Positions 1 to 11,913 of a DNA stretch of 64,000 bases are shown here, piece by piece. The notes beneath the pieces were generated by a model. The model was not told the DNA's origin. It saw nothing but the letters and a program-made list of their open reading frames with translations, and made no database searches. The translations under genes were made by a program, and so were the position numbers. Location of the stretch: assembly GCA_004154925.1 (NCBI GenBank), contig QJNS01000051.1, positions 124,001 through 188,000 on the forward strand. The letters run 5' to 3'. The DNA is from Monosporascus cannonballus. Lineage: Eukaryota > Ascomycota > Sordariomycetes > Xylariales. Position 1 is the stretch's first letter. Each line of letters starts with the position of its first letter.

Positions 1-893
1 AAACGATCGACTTTTTCTTACTTTTCTAATTTATCCAGAGATTAAAACTCCCGGCTAATTATTTTACACCTTTTTTGCGAAAAAAATCTTATTAAGTACG
101 AAGGCGCTTTAAACAGAATAATACCTTATTTAAACGACGAAATACGGATAACAACTTCTGATACATATTACGAAAGTATTAATGAGCGGAAAAATTTTCT
201 GACCGCAAGCAATTTATTTCTTTATTGATATTATTTAAAGAAAAGAAAATACCGGAGCTTTCGTAGTAACGTTTTTTCAAAATATATTACTAGTAATACG
301 TTATACCGTCCGATATGGTATACGAATTACTAATACGAAAACAACATATATAAGGCCTAATTTCGAAATTAGAATTAAAAACGAAAAAAGTTTAGGCTTT
401 GCGCTTTTCTTTTTAGTTAATATGTTTACGGTTTTCAATAATTCGGCCGGACATGATAACAGATAAAAAAAGAATTTACTAAAAATAATTTTGCAAGCAA
501 GATTTGGGAAAAAGGAAATCGTATTATAATTTAATTAAAAGAAGGCCTCGGAAACGGTTATTTAGTAACTGATATAGGGGCTAAGTAGGTCGGAATCACG
601 TAAAGTAAATCCGGAATAATCCAAAAGATCTAACGGGATCCATGTAGTTATCCGGTATAGATCCGAAATAATTTAAAAAGTCTAACGGAATCCATAAAGA
701 GATATATACCCTCATTATTTCCATAATTTAAATAATTTCAGCTTGCAATAATAATTTGTTGCTCAAGGTACCCTTAATATTACGAGATGTAATAGGATTA
801 CTGTGTTTATTGCTCAGAATTTTACGATATTTCTGCCAATATAAACTCGTACGATTAAGGTTTAATAGTTGGTTAAACTCCTAGCTCGTCACA
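1..893 (+). mobile_element. Family A chromovirus-like LTR element A4, 3' end (partial)
   Basis: Only the 3' end of this element is in the window. It has about 520 bases of decayed internal DNA, then a purine-rich tract (roughly 504-521, GGGAAAAAGG core) directly abutting an LTR. The tract-LTR junction has the same order as in the minus-strand copies A1, A2 and A3, which places A4 on the plus strand. The internal part shows no open frame, and its residual C/G is often in CpG, as expected after RIP. The internal sequence next to the LTR is not clearly alignable by eye with A1, so membership in family A rests mainly on the LTR. The 5' part lies beyond the window edge. Confidence 0.7.
522..893 (+). 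repeat. 3' LTR of A4 (372 bp)
   Basis: It starts TATTATAATT (RIP-altered TGTTATAA) right after the purine tract and ends CTCGTCACA. The second half, from the TATATA box near 703 onward, matches the second half of the A1, A2 and A3 LTRs in reverse complement (GTTGGTTAAACT block and CGTACGATTAAGG block). The first half (U3) does not match them. It holds two copies of a 52-bp tandem unit, starting at 609 and 661 (ATCCGGAATAAT / ATCCGAAATAAT), possibly enhancer-like. The length equals that of the A1 right LTR. Confidence 0.75.
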
Positions 894-1529
894 ATTCATA
901 TTAATCGTAATACGTTAATAATTAAAAATATAATATTTATTTATTATATAGACAATGTCCTAGAATTTATATATTTATAAACTTTTTAGAATATAGGTTT
1001 TTCTGTTAAATAAGATATAAAATTTATAAAGAATATTATATTCGAAGAGTTTAATCATAAAAACATCGAATATAATGAAATAAATTATATTATATTTAAT
1101 AAAAATTAAATTTATCTTTAATAAATTAATTCATGTATTGAAATTATATTGTAAACTTTAAAGAAATTATGTGGTACATCGCATTTTTTAAAGTACTTTA
1201 ATATTTAAATTCAGACGAATTATATATATCCCTTATAAATATTTAAATTTGAATTTAAATTGATATAGTATTATATTTATAAAAATTTGACTTTTATATT
1301 ATGTATAATATTTTAATATTTTTATTTTATATATTAATATTTAACAAAGCATTTAATAAAAGAGATCTGGTATTTCCTATAATTATTATTAATATAAGTT
1401 TTAATTGAATTTCAATTATACAATAAATATTAAAATTGTAAATAAGCACTTATAAATAATTTATTATTTAATATTTTAAGTATTTACAAATAATTACTTC
1501 GTAAGTAATTTCGTTTTAATTACGCACCC
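894..1529. other. AT-rich spacer, no gene seen
   Basis: This is a strongly A+T-rich stretch without open frames. Unlike the neighbouring elements it still has many CpA and CpT dinucleotides, so its composition does not look like end-stage RIP. I see no repeat match to the rest of the window. Confidence 0.6.
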
Positions 1530-2480
1530 CTATTACCTTCCTGTAAGTGGGTAACAGGGGTACGTGGGTAGAAATTTTAGCTTAGGTGGGTGGGGTAGTG
1601 TCAGCTAGCCACTGCACCAAAAGACTGAATTGATAAGTGCACGCTTATCGAGCTACTTATCTGACAGGTAGTGCAAACCCTAGTAGAGGCTCCCCGATAA
1701 CCGTGATAATGTGACCAAAGTGCCAAGGGCGCCGTTGTTCTGGTTACAAAGATAGCTCCCAGTGTGTCACCATCTGCTTAACTGACTTCGACACATCCAT
1801 CAGGCAGCGGTCCTCTTCCGTCGCTTGAGCCTTTCCACTGACCAGACCAAGGAACCGTATTGAATTTACCTAGTGTCCAGCAATGCCTGGCCCGACGATC
1901 TCCGAGTGCGACCGGGCTACAAAACAGCCGGAAGAGGATAGGTGCTGCTGTGAAAATGGAAACGTGGGCAAGGGGATATATTAAGAAAAGCATCCTTGGG
2001 ACATTGAAGTAGACCCCCACTGGTCTCAAAGGCAGCAAGCGAGAGAGCCCTTTCGTTGGTTCTGAGTCACCCATGCCCCATCCGTTTTGCCGCTATTATG
2101 CGTTCCGCTAGCGAAGCATAGATTGGTTTTGCACCGTCCTTCCTACAATTACAAGTACGGTAGAAGCTTCGAGATGCCAATGCCTTACCGAGGATGGCCC
2201 TTTACACATTATCGGCGGCCGATGCATCAGCGTCTGCATAATCAACCCTTGCCATCCCAACCCCATTGCAATATTTTGCGTCATAATAACCCAATCATAA
2301 CCCGAACGTCTCGCTTCGACCTTTTTCCGACCGTGTTATCTACATCTCCTATCTCTGAATTGGCTTTGGTCGCCAGGTCTAATTTTAGACATTACGAGCA
2401 AGTTACAACTCACAGGAGTATTTTTTTGTTAGTCACCTCCACCACCCCACAAGATTCCCTGAACAGCTAGTAAGTATACT
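1530..2480. other. GC-balanced island, no recognisable gene
   Basis: Composition is normal for fungal single-copy DNA, with sharp change on both sides. Open frames of 98 codons (minus, 1778-2074) and 127 codons (plus, 2087-2470) exist, but neither protein shows a domain, motif or composition I recognise. No intron pattern extends them. The end of the island (about 2397-2515) resembles 27385-27497 in inverted orientation. Possibly decayed gene debris or promoter-type DNA; function unknown. Confidence 0.5.
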
Positions 2481-2515
2481 CCCATATAATTTGTATGCAA
2501 AAATACCTCCATTAA
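2397..2515 (-). repeat. Short dispersed repeat shared with 27385-27497
   Basis: The reverse complement aligns by eye with 27385-27497: TATGGGA, ACTAGC, GGTGGAGG, ACTAACAAA and CCTGTGAGTTGTA occur in the same order. Differences are mainly C/T and G/A. Both copies sit where a GC-balanced island meets AT-rich DNA. The parent element is unknown. Confidence 0.55.
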
Positions 2516-2784
2516 TTCCTCTGCTATTTCCCACCGCTTTCAAAGTACCGCTTTATTTTATTTTATTGAGCTAAAGTTAACGAAATTAGAAAATCTTTAG
2601 AGACGGCGTACTAGGGATCGAATATCGCCATATAGAATTATTTTTCTATTAATTGCTACAAATTATACTTCTCTTTTAAATAAGATTTTATTTAAGCCAA
2701 TAGGTTTGCGATAAAATTCAAATTAAGGTTATTAAAAGGCTATTTAAAAATATATATTTTAAGAGCGTTAAATTTTTCGAAAGT
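2481..2784. other. AT-rich transition between island and element B1
   Basis: This has intermediate composition, no gene and no recognisable repeat. It ends with ACGTT (2785-2789), the left target-site duplicate of element B1. Confidence 0.5.
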
Positions 2785-2789
2785 ACGTT

Positions 2790-2995
2790 TGTAAGATAAT
2801 AGATATCTATGAGCTGGGTAAGGTGATCTCCGACCAGTCGTAAAGCAGATTCCAAAAAGTAAATGTATTAGGTTATTTCCATCTAGCGATTCGTATTAGC
2901 TGCTAGATAGTAAATTTATACTAATAAATAGGTTAATGGCTAATTAATAACTAGTCGGTTATCAGCCTTATCCTTATAAAGGTTATATTTTTACA
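2790..2995 (-). repeat. 3' LTR of B1
   Basis: On the plus strand it starts TGTAAGATAATAG and ends TTTTTACA. It matches the LTR at 17281-17486 along its length, including AGCTGG, AAAAAGTAAAT, ATTAGCTGCTA and CCTTATCCTTATAA. It is the downstream LTR because pol reads on the minus strand. It is less mutated at its left end than the partner LTR, which has G-to-A changes there. Confidence 0.85.
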
Positions 2996-3706
2996 ATTAT
3001 TCCCCCTTTTTAAGTTCTTAATTTCTAGCAATATTAGTATTAATTTGATATAACGCGTTTTACAGATCTAATTACGTATATTTGCTAATATTTTACTGTC
3101 ATATTATGTTATATATAATTGTTATAGTAATTTATACGTATAATATTACGTAATTAATTATGCTCCGTTTAATGTCTTATTATAATTTATTTTTTAACCT
3201 TATTTTGTTTACTTTTTTTTCTTTTACGCTTATATCTTTATTTCTTTTACGTACGCATTTTATTCGGTCTTCTGTTTTTCTTTATTTTTATTTCGCCTTT
3301 TCTGTTTGTTTTATGTATTATCTTTATTCGTTATATTTTTGTTTTTCGTAAAAAATTCGAAAAGAAATAACATTTCGATATTCATAAGGACTGGGATCTT
3401 TTTTAATATTATCTTTTTAACGCTGATATTAAAATAAATATTAATTATATTACGGGCGGTAATAAGCTATATTATATTTACGTAATATAGCGTTATTTCG
3501 ATTACCGTACGGTTTGCGTTTAAGTTCCCGACGTCTTAAATTACGTTATTACCAATTATTATTATAACATTTTTCGCGCAGTAAATAATTATTTTTAATA
3601 TTCTTAATATTATTATTTGATTTCCGTTTAAATTTTAATCGTTTCTAAAAATGCTGCTGAAATAATGTTTTAATTCGGTACCGATAATTAGGAATTAATC
3701 GACGAA

Positions 3707-4077
3707 TATGACGGCTAGGCGGTTTAACCAACTATTAAACCTAAGTCCTACGGGTTTATGTTAGCAGAAATATCGTAGGAATTTAAGCAATAAATACAGG
3801 AACGTATTACGTTTTGTAATACTAAGGATGCATTAAGTAACTAATTATTATTGTAAACTAAAGCTATTTAAATTATGGAATTAATAAGCGTATATATTTT
3901 AATTTCTTTATTATTATTTATCTTTATTTAGCAAAGTCTTATTAAGTAATTATTTAATGTTATTTAATCGTACTTAATTAAAATCCGCTAAATACCGATT
4001 ACGTAACCTTGAACTAACGTAATTTTGTGATCTTGGTTCAACCGTTTTTGCAAACTTAGCTGACTTGGGTTATAATA
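3707..4077 (-). repeat. 3' LTR of A1
   Basis: On the plus strand it starts TATGACGGCTAGG (RIP-altered TGTGACGG) and ends GGTTATAATA. It aligns throughout with 10050-10421. The half nearest the left edge (R-U5) is shared with the LTRs of A2, A3 and A4; the other half (U3) is shared only within A1. Confidence 0.85.
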
Positions 4078-4744
4078 CGATTTTTTTTTCCCTAAATCTT
4101 GCCCTTATGATTTTTTTTTCCTTTTGGTAAACCTTTTCCTTTTAAAATATTAATTTGCGTTATTAAAAATTGTCGTTAAATCCTTTTATCTATTACCCGA
4201 CGTTAAAATCTGCTTTTTATCTTTGACGATTTCAGTTTTGAAATTATACCGTATTTTTTGTGTTTTTTTAAGGGCTAAAAATGCAAAATGATAGAAAACG
4301 TTTTTAAATATAAGGTGTATGTTAAGCGTAACTGTTCCTATAATAATAACGTTATTCCTTTATCCTCCTTGAAAAATATTCGTACCGAAAATTAACGTTT
4401 AAAACATAAAAAAGTGCTAGCGGAAAAGCGTTTTTTAAAATTACAAAAACGCCATTAACGAAAAATAAACGAGGTAATTACGCGGTTAATCCGTTTCAGA
4501 AAACAAAAAACGTTTTTTCGTTTAAAGAATATTAAAATGGTATAATAAAAATTATAATTACTGGAAAAACTGGAAAAATAAAAACGTTAAAAACAGGCTA
4601 ACGCCGAAGTTTTCTTAGCCGCCTTGGCTTCTTCCCTTAAGCTGCCCGGCGTTACCTAGCCGTTAAATAACGTTAATTAAGACGTAATTATATCCGGTAA
4701 TTCCGTCGCTGTTAGTAAAATTTCTTTAATAGACGCTAAACGCT

Positions 4745-4865
4745 AATAAGATTTTTGGCGGATTCTCAGGTATTTTCGGAATTTAGGTGCCTTTTTTATT
4801 TAATTAGGTATTAAATAAGTCCGTTTTATTTTGGCATATCGAAAGTTTTTTCCATTTCGTATACT
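4745..4865 (-). pseudogene. Decayed chromodomain of A1 pol
   Basis: The minus-strand translation reads like a chromodomain with RIP stops: a YEMEKTFDMPK-like start, then NGLI, then YLIK followed by a stop where KW is expected, then NSENT-stop-ESAKNL where NSENTWEPAKNL-type sequence is expected. The stops replace Trp, as TGG to TGA/TAA changes would. Chromodomains after integrase define the chromovirus branch of Ty3/Gypsy and bind methylated histone H3. Equivalent regions are at about 32135-32270 (A2) and 62000-62170 (A3). Confidence 0.65.
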
Positions 4866-4979
4866 TATTCGTTTTTTATTTCTATATCGTTTTATACCGT
4901 ATATACCTTAATCGTATCCGTTATTAATTCGAATAAAGAAATATAAAAAATTGGATAAAATTTAACTTTCGGTAAAAGT

Positions 4980-5160
4980 TCTAATTAATAATTATTTTTT
5001 AAGATTTTCTTGGCGATTTTATATAGACCGATATATTTAAAATCGAATTTTTTATTAGGTTTTTTCGTTTGAATATTTTTGGTAACGAAGTAAACCATTT
5101 TTCCTTTTTCGAAAGTTAATTCCTTTAATTTCTTTTGGTTATAATATTTAATTATTTAAT
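4980..5160 (-). pseudogene. Integrase C-terminal remnant of A1
   Basis: A minus-strand frame open over about 55 codons contains YYNQKKLKELTF, KGKMVYFVTKNI, KTKKPNKKFDFKYIG and LYKI. This order (Lys-rich stretch, KGD-VYL-like, N-I-TKRPS-KLD--LGP-KI) is typical of the region just after the Gypsy integrase core, before a chromodomain. It is a fragment of a longer broken pol frame. Confidence 0.65.
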
Positions 5161-6929
5161 TTCTTATAAATTTTAATTTTGTTTCTATTTTTTAATATAG
5201 TTATTTTAATTGTTCTAATGTAAGGATTTTTTGATATTAATTAAACCGTTATTACGTACTTTTTTATAAATTTTTGAAATAAAACCAAAATTTATATTTA
5301 TAAACATTATCTTGATGTTTTCGTAATAACTGGTATTATAAACTAATTACTCAATTGGTAATTTCTTAATCCAATTATTTTATTCGTAATTAATATAATA
5401 TCTTAAAAGACTTCTAAATTTTGGTTTGTTTATTTTAATTATTTATTTATTTAAGGTTTAAATACGTTAAATAACTTATAATTTAAGCCAATTTGTGCCA
5501 TAAAGCCTTACCAAAACTTTGATACGAATATTAATTCTTGATTTAATATAATTTTTATTAGTAATCCGTATATATTAAAAATATGTTTACAGAAAATATA
5601 TGCTAATTGTTTGGCGTTTATATTTTCATAATATAGTAAAAAATAAAAAAATTTCCTAAATCGGTTACTTATTACGAAAATATTATCATAATATATTTCC
5701 GTAACTAGAATTCTTAATATAAACAGCTTAATAATAAAATCGAATATAATTAAATATTATGGTCGTTTTATAACTGGTAATGGCTATAATTCTCCGTATG
5801 GCTTATATCGTTAAGTCTTTGCTTTAACGCAAATATCGCATTACTATATAATTTTCTGTACCGTTAATTTTATTTTAAAAAAGGAATATATACGTCGAAG
5901 TCGCTTTAAGAGTTTGTAAATCCGGAATATTCATATAATTAATATTTATATATTTTTCGTACTAAATTTATTTAATATTTTTCTGGAACTTATATTTTAT
6001 TTGTTTTTTAGTTTTTTAAAAAATTATCGTTATACTGTTAAATTTTCTAATATTTATTGCAAGGTAGTACCCGAATTGTCGTAATTTGTTATGGGCATAA
6101 ATATCCGTTTATAATGGTATTAAAAATTATATAATTAATTTTAACCAATTCTTTTGAGGTTTGGTCGTTTGTTTAAGGCATCTGCTTTACCATTTTCTAA
6201 ATCTTTTTTGTAAATAATAACGAAATCGAAATTTGCCAATTTTTCCGCGTAATCAAATTATTATTTTATAAATTCCTTAATCGTAGTAAATCGGGTAAGA
6301 TTTTAATAATCCGTATAAACTTTAACTTGATATAAACTTCCTTTTAGAAAATACCTAAACTCCCGAAATGCCATAATAATAACCATAAATTCCTTACCTG
6401 GAATACCGTAATTAAACTTGGCTTTTTTTAACTTATACGAAAAAAATGCAATAAGGTGTAATTTGCCTTAATTATTTCGCTATCCGATTATTACGTTTAA
6501 CGGATAATCCGAAATATCGGTTTTTAGTTTAACTGGGCGGTTTAAATCGTCCATAATTAATCTTAATTTATTAATAATTACATCCTTAATATCTTAAAAT
6601 ATTTTTTCCGTATCTGGCGTCTATATAATTTCCTTTTTTTTTGTAAAATTTATTAAGGGTATAATTATTTTATTAAAATTTCGAATAAACTTCCTATAAT
6701 AATTAGCAAATCTAAGGAATATTTGTATTTCTTTGACCGTTATTGGCGTCTGTTATTTTGTAATTATAACGATTTTCTTAAGGTTTATCCTAATATATCC
6801 TAAGGTAATAATATGTCCTAGATATTTTGCTTCCTGTATATAGAATTAATTTTTTTCTACATTAACAAATAACCTTACGTTTTGTAAAACTTAAAGAATT
6901 TTATGAACGTATCTTACATATGTTTTTTC

Positions 6930-7300
6930 CGTCTTTAAGAAAGTGAAAATGTCGTCGAGATAGCAAACGACGAAAATATCAAGGTATTTTCGTAATACGT
7001 AATTAATTATTTGTTGAAAGGTTACTAATACGTTCGTAAATCCTATTGATATAACTACATATTTAAATAATCCGTATTTCGTTTTAAAAGTTATTTTTTA
7101 TTCGTATTTTTTTGATTTTAATAAAGTTATATTTATTTCTAAGATTAAATATTATAAATTATTTGGTTTTGTTAAATCGGTTTTTTATTTCCGTAATTAG
7201 GGGTAATAATATTCGATCCTTAATAATAATATCATTTAATTATTAATAATTAATTACAAATCGCAATTTTCCATTTTTTTTAAGTACGAAAAATATCGGA
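6930..7300 (-). pseudogene. Reverse transcriptase remnant of A1 (YLDD motif)
   Basis: On the minus strand the frame reads KYGLFKYVVISIGFTNVLVTFQ, then YLDIFVVCYLDDIF. These are the FEY-VMPFGLTNAPATFQ and YLDD blocks of Ty3/Gypsy reverse transcriptase. YLDD is encoded by the complement of 6951-6962, so the catalytic Asp pair survives here. Changes such as MPFG to ISIG fit C-to-T / G-to-A mutation. The flanking frame is broken by stops. The matching site in A2 (34286-34297) reads YHDN. Confidence 0.75.
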
Positions 7301-9150
7301 TATTTTATTGGTAACTTCGAAAATCGAATTTATTTTTTTATAGCTAATTTTTTAAATATGTTTTAAAAATACGTAATTCGTTTTAATTAAAATTATAAAT
7401 GGGGTAAAACTTTGTCAAAAATTCTTCTTTAAAATTTAACTTATGATTTTATTCGCTATGTTTTAATAATTTAGTATTAAGCTTTTTTTTTAAAGAGCTG
7501 CTTATATTTGTAATATTATAATAACATATTAATTAAATTTTCTAACTTTTTAAATTATTATTCGTATTATTCGAAATTGTTATTAAATTATTTTAATTTC
7601 GTTTTAATAATAATAACGATACGTCGTATTTTTCTTTAATATCCGTTTTTTTCTATATATTTTATTCCTTTAGGTAATAAAATGTTTGTTATATCCTTAT
7701 ATCTGCATTTATTATTATTATCGATTAAATATTAAAATCTTAATTTTTCCTTTTTTTGTTTATTAATAAGGAATAAAACGAATTTTACTTAATTAATTCC
7801 GCCGTTAATTAAAATTCCGTACTAGCGTATTCATAATAATCCTAAAATTATATCGTAATTTCCGAATAAAAGGATATCGAAATTAACCGTTTAATATTAT
7901 CCTTAAATAAAAATCTCAAAATAATTAATTTCGCGTATAATTTTTCCGTTATCGTAAACGAATTCTTAATCTTCGGTATTTATTATTATATAAAATTCCA
8001 ACTTATATTTTTATAATAATTTGAACTTATTAACTATATCCGGTACAATATAATTTCCGCCCAAAATTCCGTAATCTATTATTGCGGTATACTAATATGT
8101 TTCGATTCGTATTTTCAAAGTAATAAAGCCGTTAACATCTTTTATTATTACGTTTAAAGCCTTTTTTAAAAGTTCCCTTTAATTTCTTTAAGTTTTAATA
8201 TCTTGCAACTTTTTTATATGTAATTTTTTTTAATTCCTATTCGAATTTATCGAACCTTATTTATATTTCTATATATAATACGTTAAGCTGTTATATTTGT
8301 TATTATTATCGGCGTATTATTCTTTTTAACTATATTAATTTTTCTTAGTTCTATTATAATTTTTTTCTTTATCGAATAAATTATTTTTTTATATTTGCGA
8401 TAATATCCTATTATGCGTTATTTTTGTTATCGTTTTAAAAATTTTCTGTAAATTAACGTATTTTTTCTTTAATAACTTTTTTTCGTATGGATTTATAATA
8501 AATGCTAATTAAAAATAAAGGTCCGTAATAACTTTTTAATAATGTTTTTTTACCGTATACTAAATTAATTCCTTTTCCGTTTAATGGTCGTATTATTTAT
8601 AATAATAAAAAGGGTTTTTCTATAGGTATTATTTTTTTTCGGGCTAACTTTTCTTTTCGGCCAATTGCTAAATATTTTTTGGGATTATGGTTCGAAATTG
8701 TCGATATTATTATTCGTTATTTTTATTATGCCCGGTACGATTTGGCAAATTAAATCCCTTATAATATATACGGGAAATTCGTACATAAATATATTATTTT
8801 CATTTTTCGTAATTAGGATATTCTCGTCGTCGATAATATATAATATATATTCTGCTATATCGATCGGAAATTCCGGGACAGATTTCCTTTATCCAATCCT
8901 AATATTCGCATAATTATTCTTATAACGCTTTTTGCCGTATTCGTAATACCTATTAAACCAGTTTTTTAATTTTTTATATTTTTCGTCGAATTTTTTATCG
9001 TAATGGTTTTTATTAAACCTTTTGCTGTAAACCTAATTCGTATTTGGCTTGAATTATATTAATAATTTTATTATCGTTTCCTTGGTTATTTCTAAATTAT
9101 TTCTCTAATATAAGGGTCCAGTTATCCTATCGTAACCGTTTAGGCTTTTT

Positions 9151-9192
9151 GCATTTATAAGCTTTATATCCTATTTTGCCATAATTAAAGTA
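9151..9192 (-). pseudogene. Gag zinc-knuckle remnant of A1
   Basis: The minus strand reads YFNYGKIGYKAYKC. With two Cys-to-Tyr and one His-to-Tyr change this is a CX2CX4HX4C zinc knuckle. All three differences are single G-to-A or C-to-T steps, as RIP would make. A2 has a similar remnant (CYEYNKIGYK) near 36430-36480. The position, upstream of pol on the minus strand, fits gag. Confidence 0.55.
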
Positions 9193-10049
9193 CTTAATCT
9201 GTCTTTAATCTTATTTATGAGTAACGCCAAGTTCCATAAGTCCTGGCGCCGTTTTATAAGAAATAAGGTGTACGTTTCGTTTTTTCTTTTAATTAAACTT
9301 ATATCTCGAACGTAAAGCATATTATCTTTTTTTTGTTATTTCTTAAACTATCAATTATTAATCTTAATTACCTTTACGATATACCGGTTTAAAGTAATTA
9401 ATCGTTTAATCCGAATAATTTTATTTTTTATATTATCATTTAATCCTTGATAAAATATATCGATAAAAGTATCGGTTTTATCGTTTCCTTATCCTGCCTT
9501 AACCGCAAAACTTTTAAAGGTTACGGCGTACTTAAACGCAAATTTTTTTTATCGGAATTGCAAAAATCATTAAGCCGTTAATCATTTTTTATCCGGATTG
9601 CCGAAATTATTACGTATTTTATTTTCGAAATTAGTATAAATTAAAAAAATCTTATTAATAAAATCCGTTTTATTTATTTTCTTTATTTCCAAGAAATTTC
9701 TTATAATAAACTTACACTAATTAACAGCATTTTTTATTAAATGTATTCTTATTGCTAGGATTGTATCCGCTAAATTATTAAGGTTTAAAAAACGAAAATC
9801 AACTTATGCCTAAATTAAGAAAATTTAAAGGTTACTTTTTTTATCGTAAGGTTCTAGCTTTTTTAACTTTATACGGGCGAAAAAAGGTTAAGTAAATAAC
9901 GTAACCTTAAGTTATTGGACATCTTTTTTTAACTTCCGAATTCAAACTTAAAACTGCTACATAAAGGTTTCCTGAATGCTGGTCGATATTTTAACAATAT
10001 TAAGTATTATTTAATATTTAACGATACTATTAAACAAAAACTTATAACG

Positions 10050-10421
10050 TATAACCGCTAAACGGTTTAACCAATTATTAAACCTAACTCGTACGGATTT
10101 ATGTTAACAAAAATATCGTAGGAATTTAAGCAATAAATATAGGAACATATTATATCTCGTAATATTAAAAGTACTTTAGGTAACGAATTATTATTACAAA
10201 TTAAAGTTATCTAAATTATGGAATTAATAAGCGTATGTATTCTGATTTTTTTTATTACTGTTTATCTTTGTTTAGCAAAATTCTACTAAATAGTTATTTA
10301 ATGCTGCTTAATCGTGCTCAGTTGAGACCTGCTGAACACCGATCACGTGACCTTGAACTAACGTAGCTTTGTGATCTTGGCTGGACCGTTTTCACAGACA
10401 CAGCTGACTTGGGTTGTAACA
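10050..10421 (-). repeat. 5' LTR of A1
   Basis: Partner of 3707-4077. It ends GGGTTGTAACA next to the ACGAA duplicate. This copy keeps more C/G in its right half (GCTGAACACCGATCACGTGACC) than the left LTR. The two LTRs were identical at insertion, so the differences are post-insertion RIP. Confidence 0.85.
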
Positions 10422-11633
10422 ACGAATTCGAAAAGGCTTATATTACGGGTATTTAGTACGAACGTTCCGATATGGTTACGGTCGATTATCGACTTAACGT
10501 TTTTCGCAAAGCCGAATTTCCCCTTTATACGGTTATTATTAAGGAATATCGTTTTCTTAATATAACGGAGGTCGATTTCCAATCATCCGTTATAGTTACG
10601 GAGGTCCAATCCTAATACCGTTTTATAGGTTTGTAAGTTCAAGGTTTTTTTTTGTAAATATTACGATTTCTTTTAATTATTTTGCGATTAATTTTTAATT
10701 AGGCGTAATTTTAAGGTATCTTTATACGTAAGGCGATTTTCGAAGGTCGTTATACCGTTACGTTTCTTATTTACAAATATTTTCCGCTTATTTTTCGACG
10801 CTTTCACGAAATTCTAATATTTATTAATAACTATAATTAAAAACGGATTTATTTATTAAAGTTATTACTAAACCTAAATATATTAAGCGTTTTAAATGCG
10901 GCGCCTTATTTCCAAGTAATAATAAATTATATTTCGGTTATTTAGACCTTATTTTTCGTAAAAAAAACATTTTTAATTTTTTTTTTAAGTTTTACGTGTA
11001 ACAAATTTAATAAACGTACTTATTTTTTGCCGTTATATATTTCTCGATTATTTTCCGATATTCTAATATTAATTTCCTTAATACGTTTACTAAATGTTAA
11101 TTAACGTAAAGTTCGGTAATTAAACGTAATATTTTGTTTTTGAAATAAAGGTTTATTTTTTTACGTAATTTATAGGTTTTCGACCGGTATACGATAAAGT
11201 AATTATTCGCTAAAAGCTTAAAAATAATTATATAACTAAAAATATTTCAATATTAATAGTTTAATTTTACTTAAAATTATATTTTGTGATTTTCGTCATC
11301 ACTAGGCGATTAATTTCCCATTAGGTTATTATTATTTTGCGGTTTTTAAATCGTTTTATTTTTTTATATACATTTATTTTTTTTGTAACGTTATAATATC
11401 TTAAATGTATATTTAAGGTGTTTTCGGGGTTTTTGCGTATTATATTTAACGGGTTAACCCTTTTATTTAATTAAATATTTACGTTATTTCCGGTTATTTC
11501 GATAACTGACGATATCTTTTATTATTTATTTTTTTAGTTTTTTTATTAGGTCCGGTAACGTTATTTTAATATTATCCGGTTTCCGATTATATTACGGTAT
11601 TAACAAAAACATTAAAAATATATTATATATTAA

Positions 11634-11913
11634 ATTGAGAAAGGGAGAATTGGTCTTGATCAGTGCGGATAATCATTTTATATCACAGTACGGAATGGGA
11701 CTGTCGAAAAATGAAAAACTGAATCCGATTGTATTGATGGTGTTGAACCTTGATGACTAAAAATTGACGGAAGATATGCTAAGTGGTGATGGTGCCGGTG
11801 ATACCTGGGGGTTAAACCCATAGCGAAAAAGAACTTCTTAATATACATGCGAAACTCGGGCTTTCTAATCAGCCGAGTCTGATCATGGATGTAACACCCC
11901 GCCCCACTTCAAT
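11634..11913. mobile_element. Short terminal-inverted-repeat element, copy 1 (MITE-like)
   Basis: This is a ~280-bp segment of much higher GC than its surroundings, homologous along its length to 13321-13605. It is absent at the same place in copy B2, where the flanking sequences (near 40000) join directly, so it is an insertion into B1. The ends are imperfect inverted repeats starting ATTGA and containing TGATCAG about 29 bases in. No open frame is expected at this length. The target duplication is unclear in A+T-rich DNA (2-5 bp). Confidence 0.7.

Larger units (their letters stand above)
3707..10421 (-). mobile_element. Nested Ty3/Gypsy chromovirus A1 (complete, RIP-inactivated)
   Basis: Two LTRs of about 372 bp (3707-4077 and 10050-10421) are flanked by the target duplication ACGAA at 3702-3706 and 10422-10426. 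A purine tract lies next to the left LTR (4078-4100, seen as TTTTTTTTTCCC on the plus strand), so the element reads on the minus strand. In transcription order I can read a gag zinc knuckle (9151-9192), reverse transcriptase with YLDD (6951-6962), an integrase C-terminal region (about 4980-5160) and a chromodomain (about 4745-4865). Every frame has stops, many at former Trp codons. It is inserted inside B1, so it is younger than B1. Confidence 0.88.

Noticed and set aside
1778..2470. Open frames of 98 (minus) and 127 (plus) codons in the left GC-balanced island
   Set aside because: No domain, no intron pattern, no conserved-looking composition; the frames are about what chance gives in 950 bp of normal GC.
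8665..8913. 82-codon plus-strand frame inside A1
   Set aside because: It is antisense to the gag/pol region of a minus-strand retrotransposon and rich in Ile/Phe/Tyr from A+T bias.
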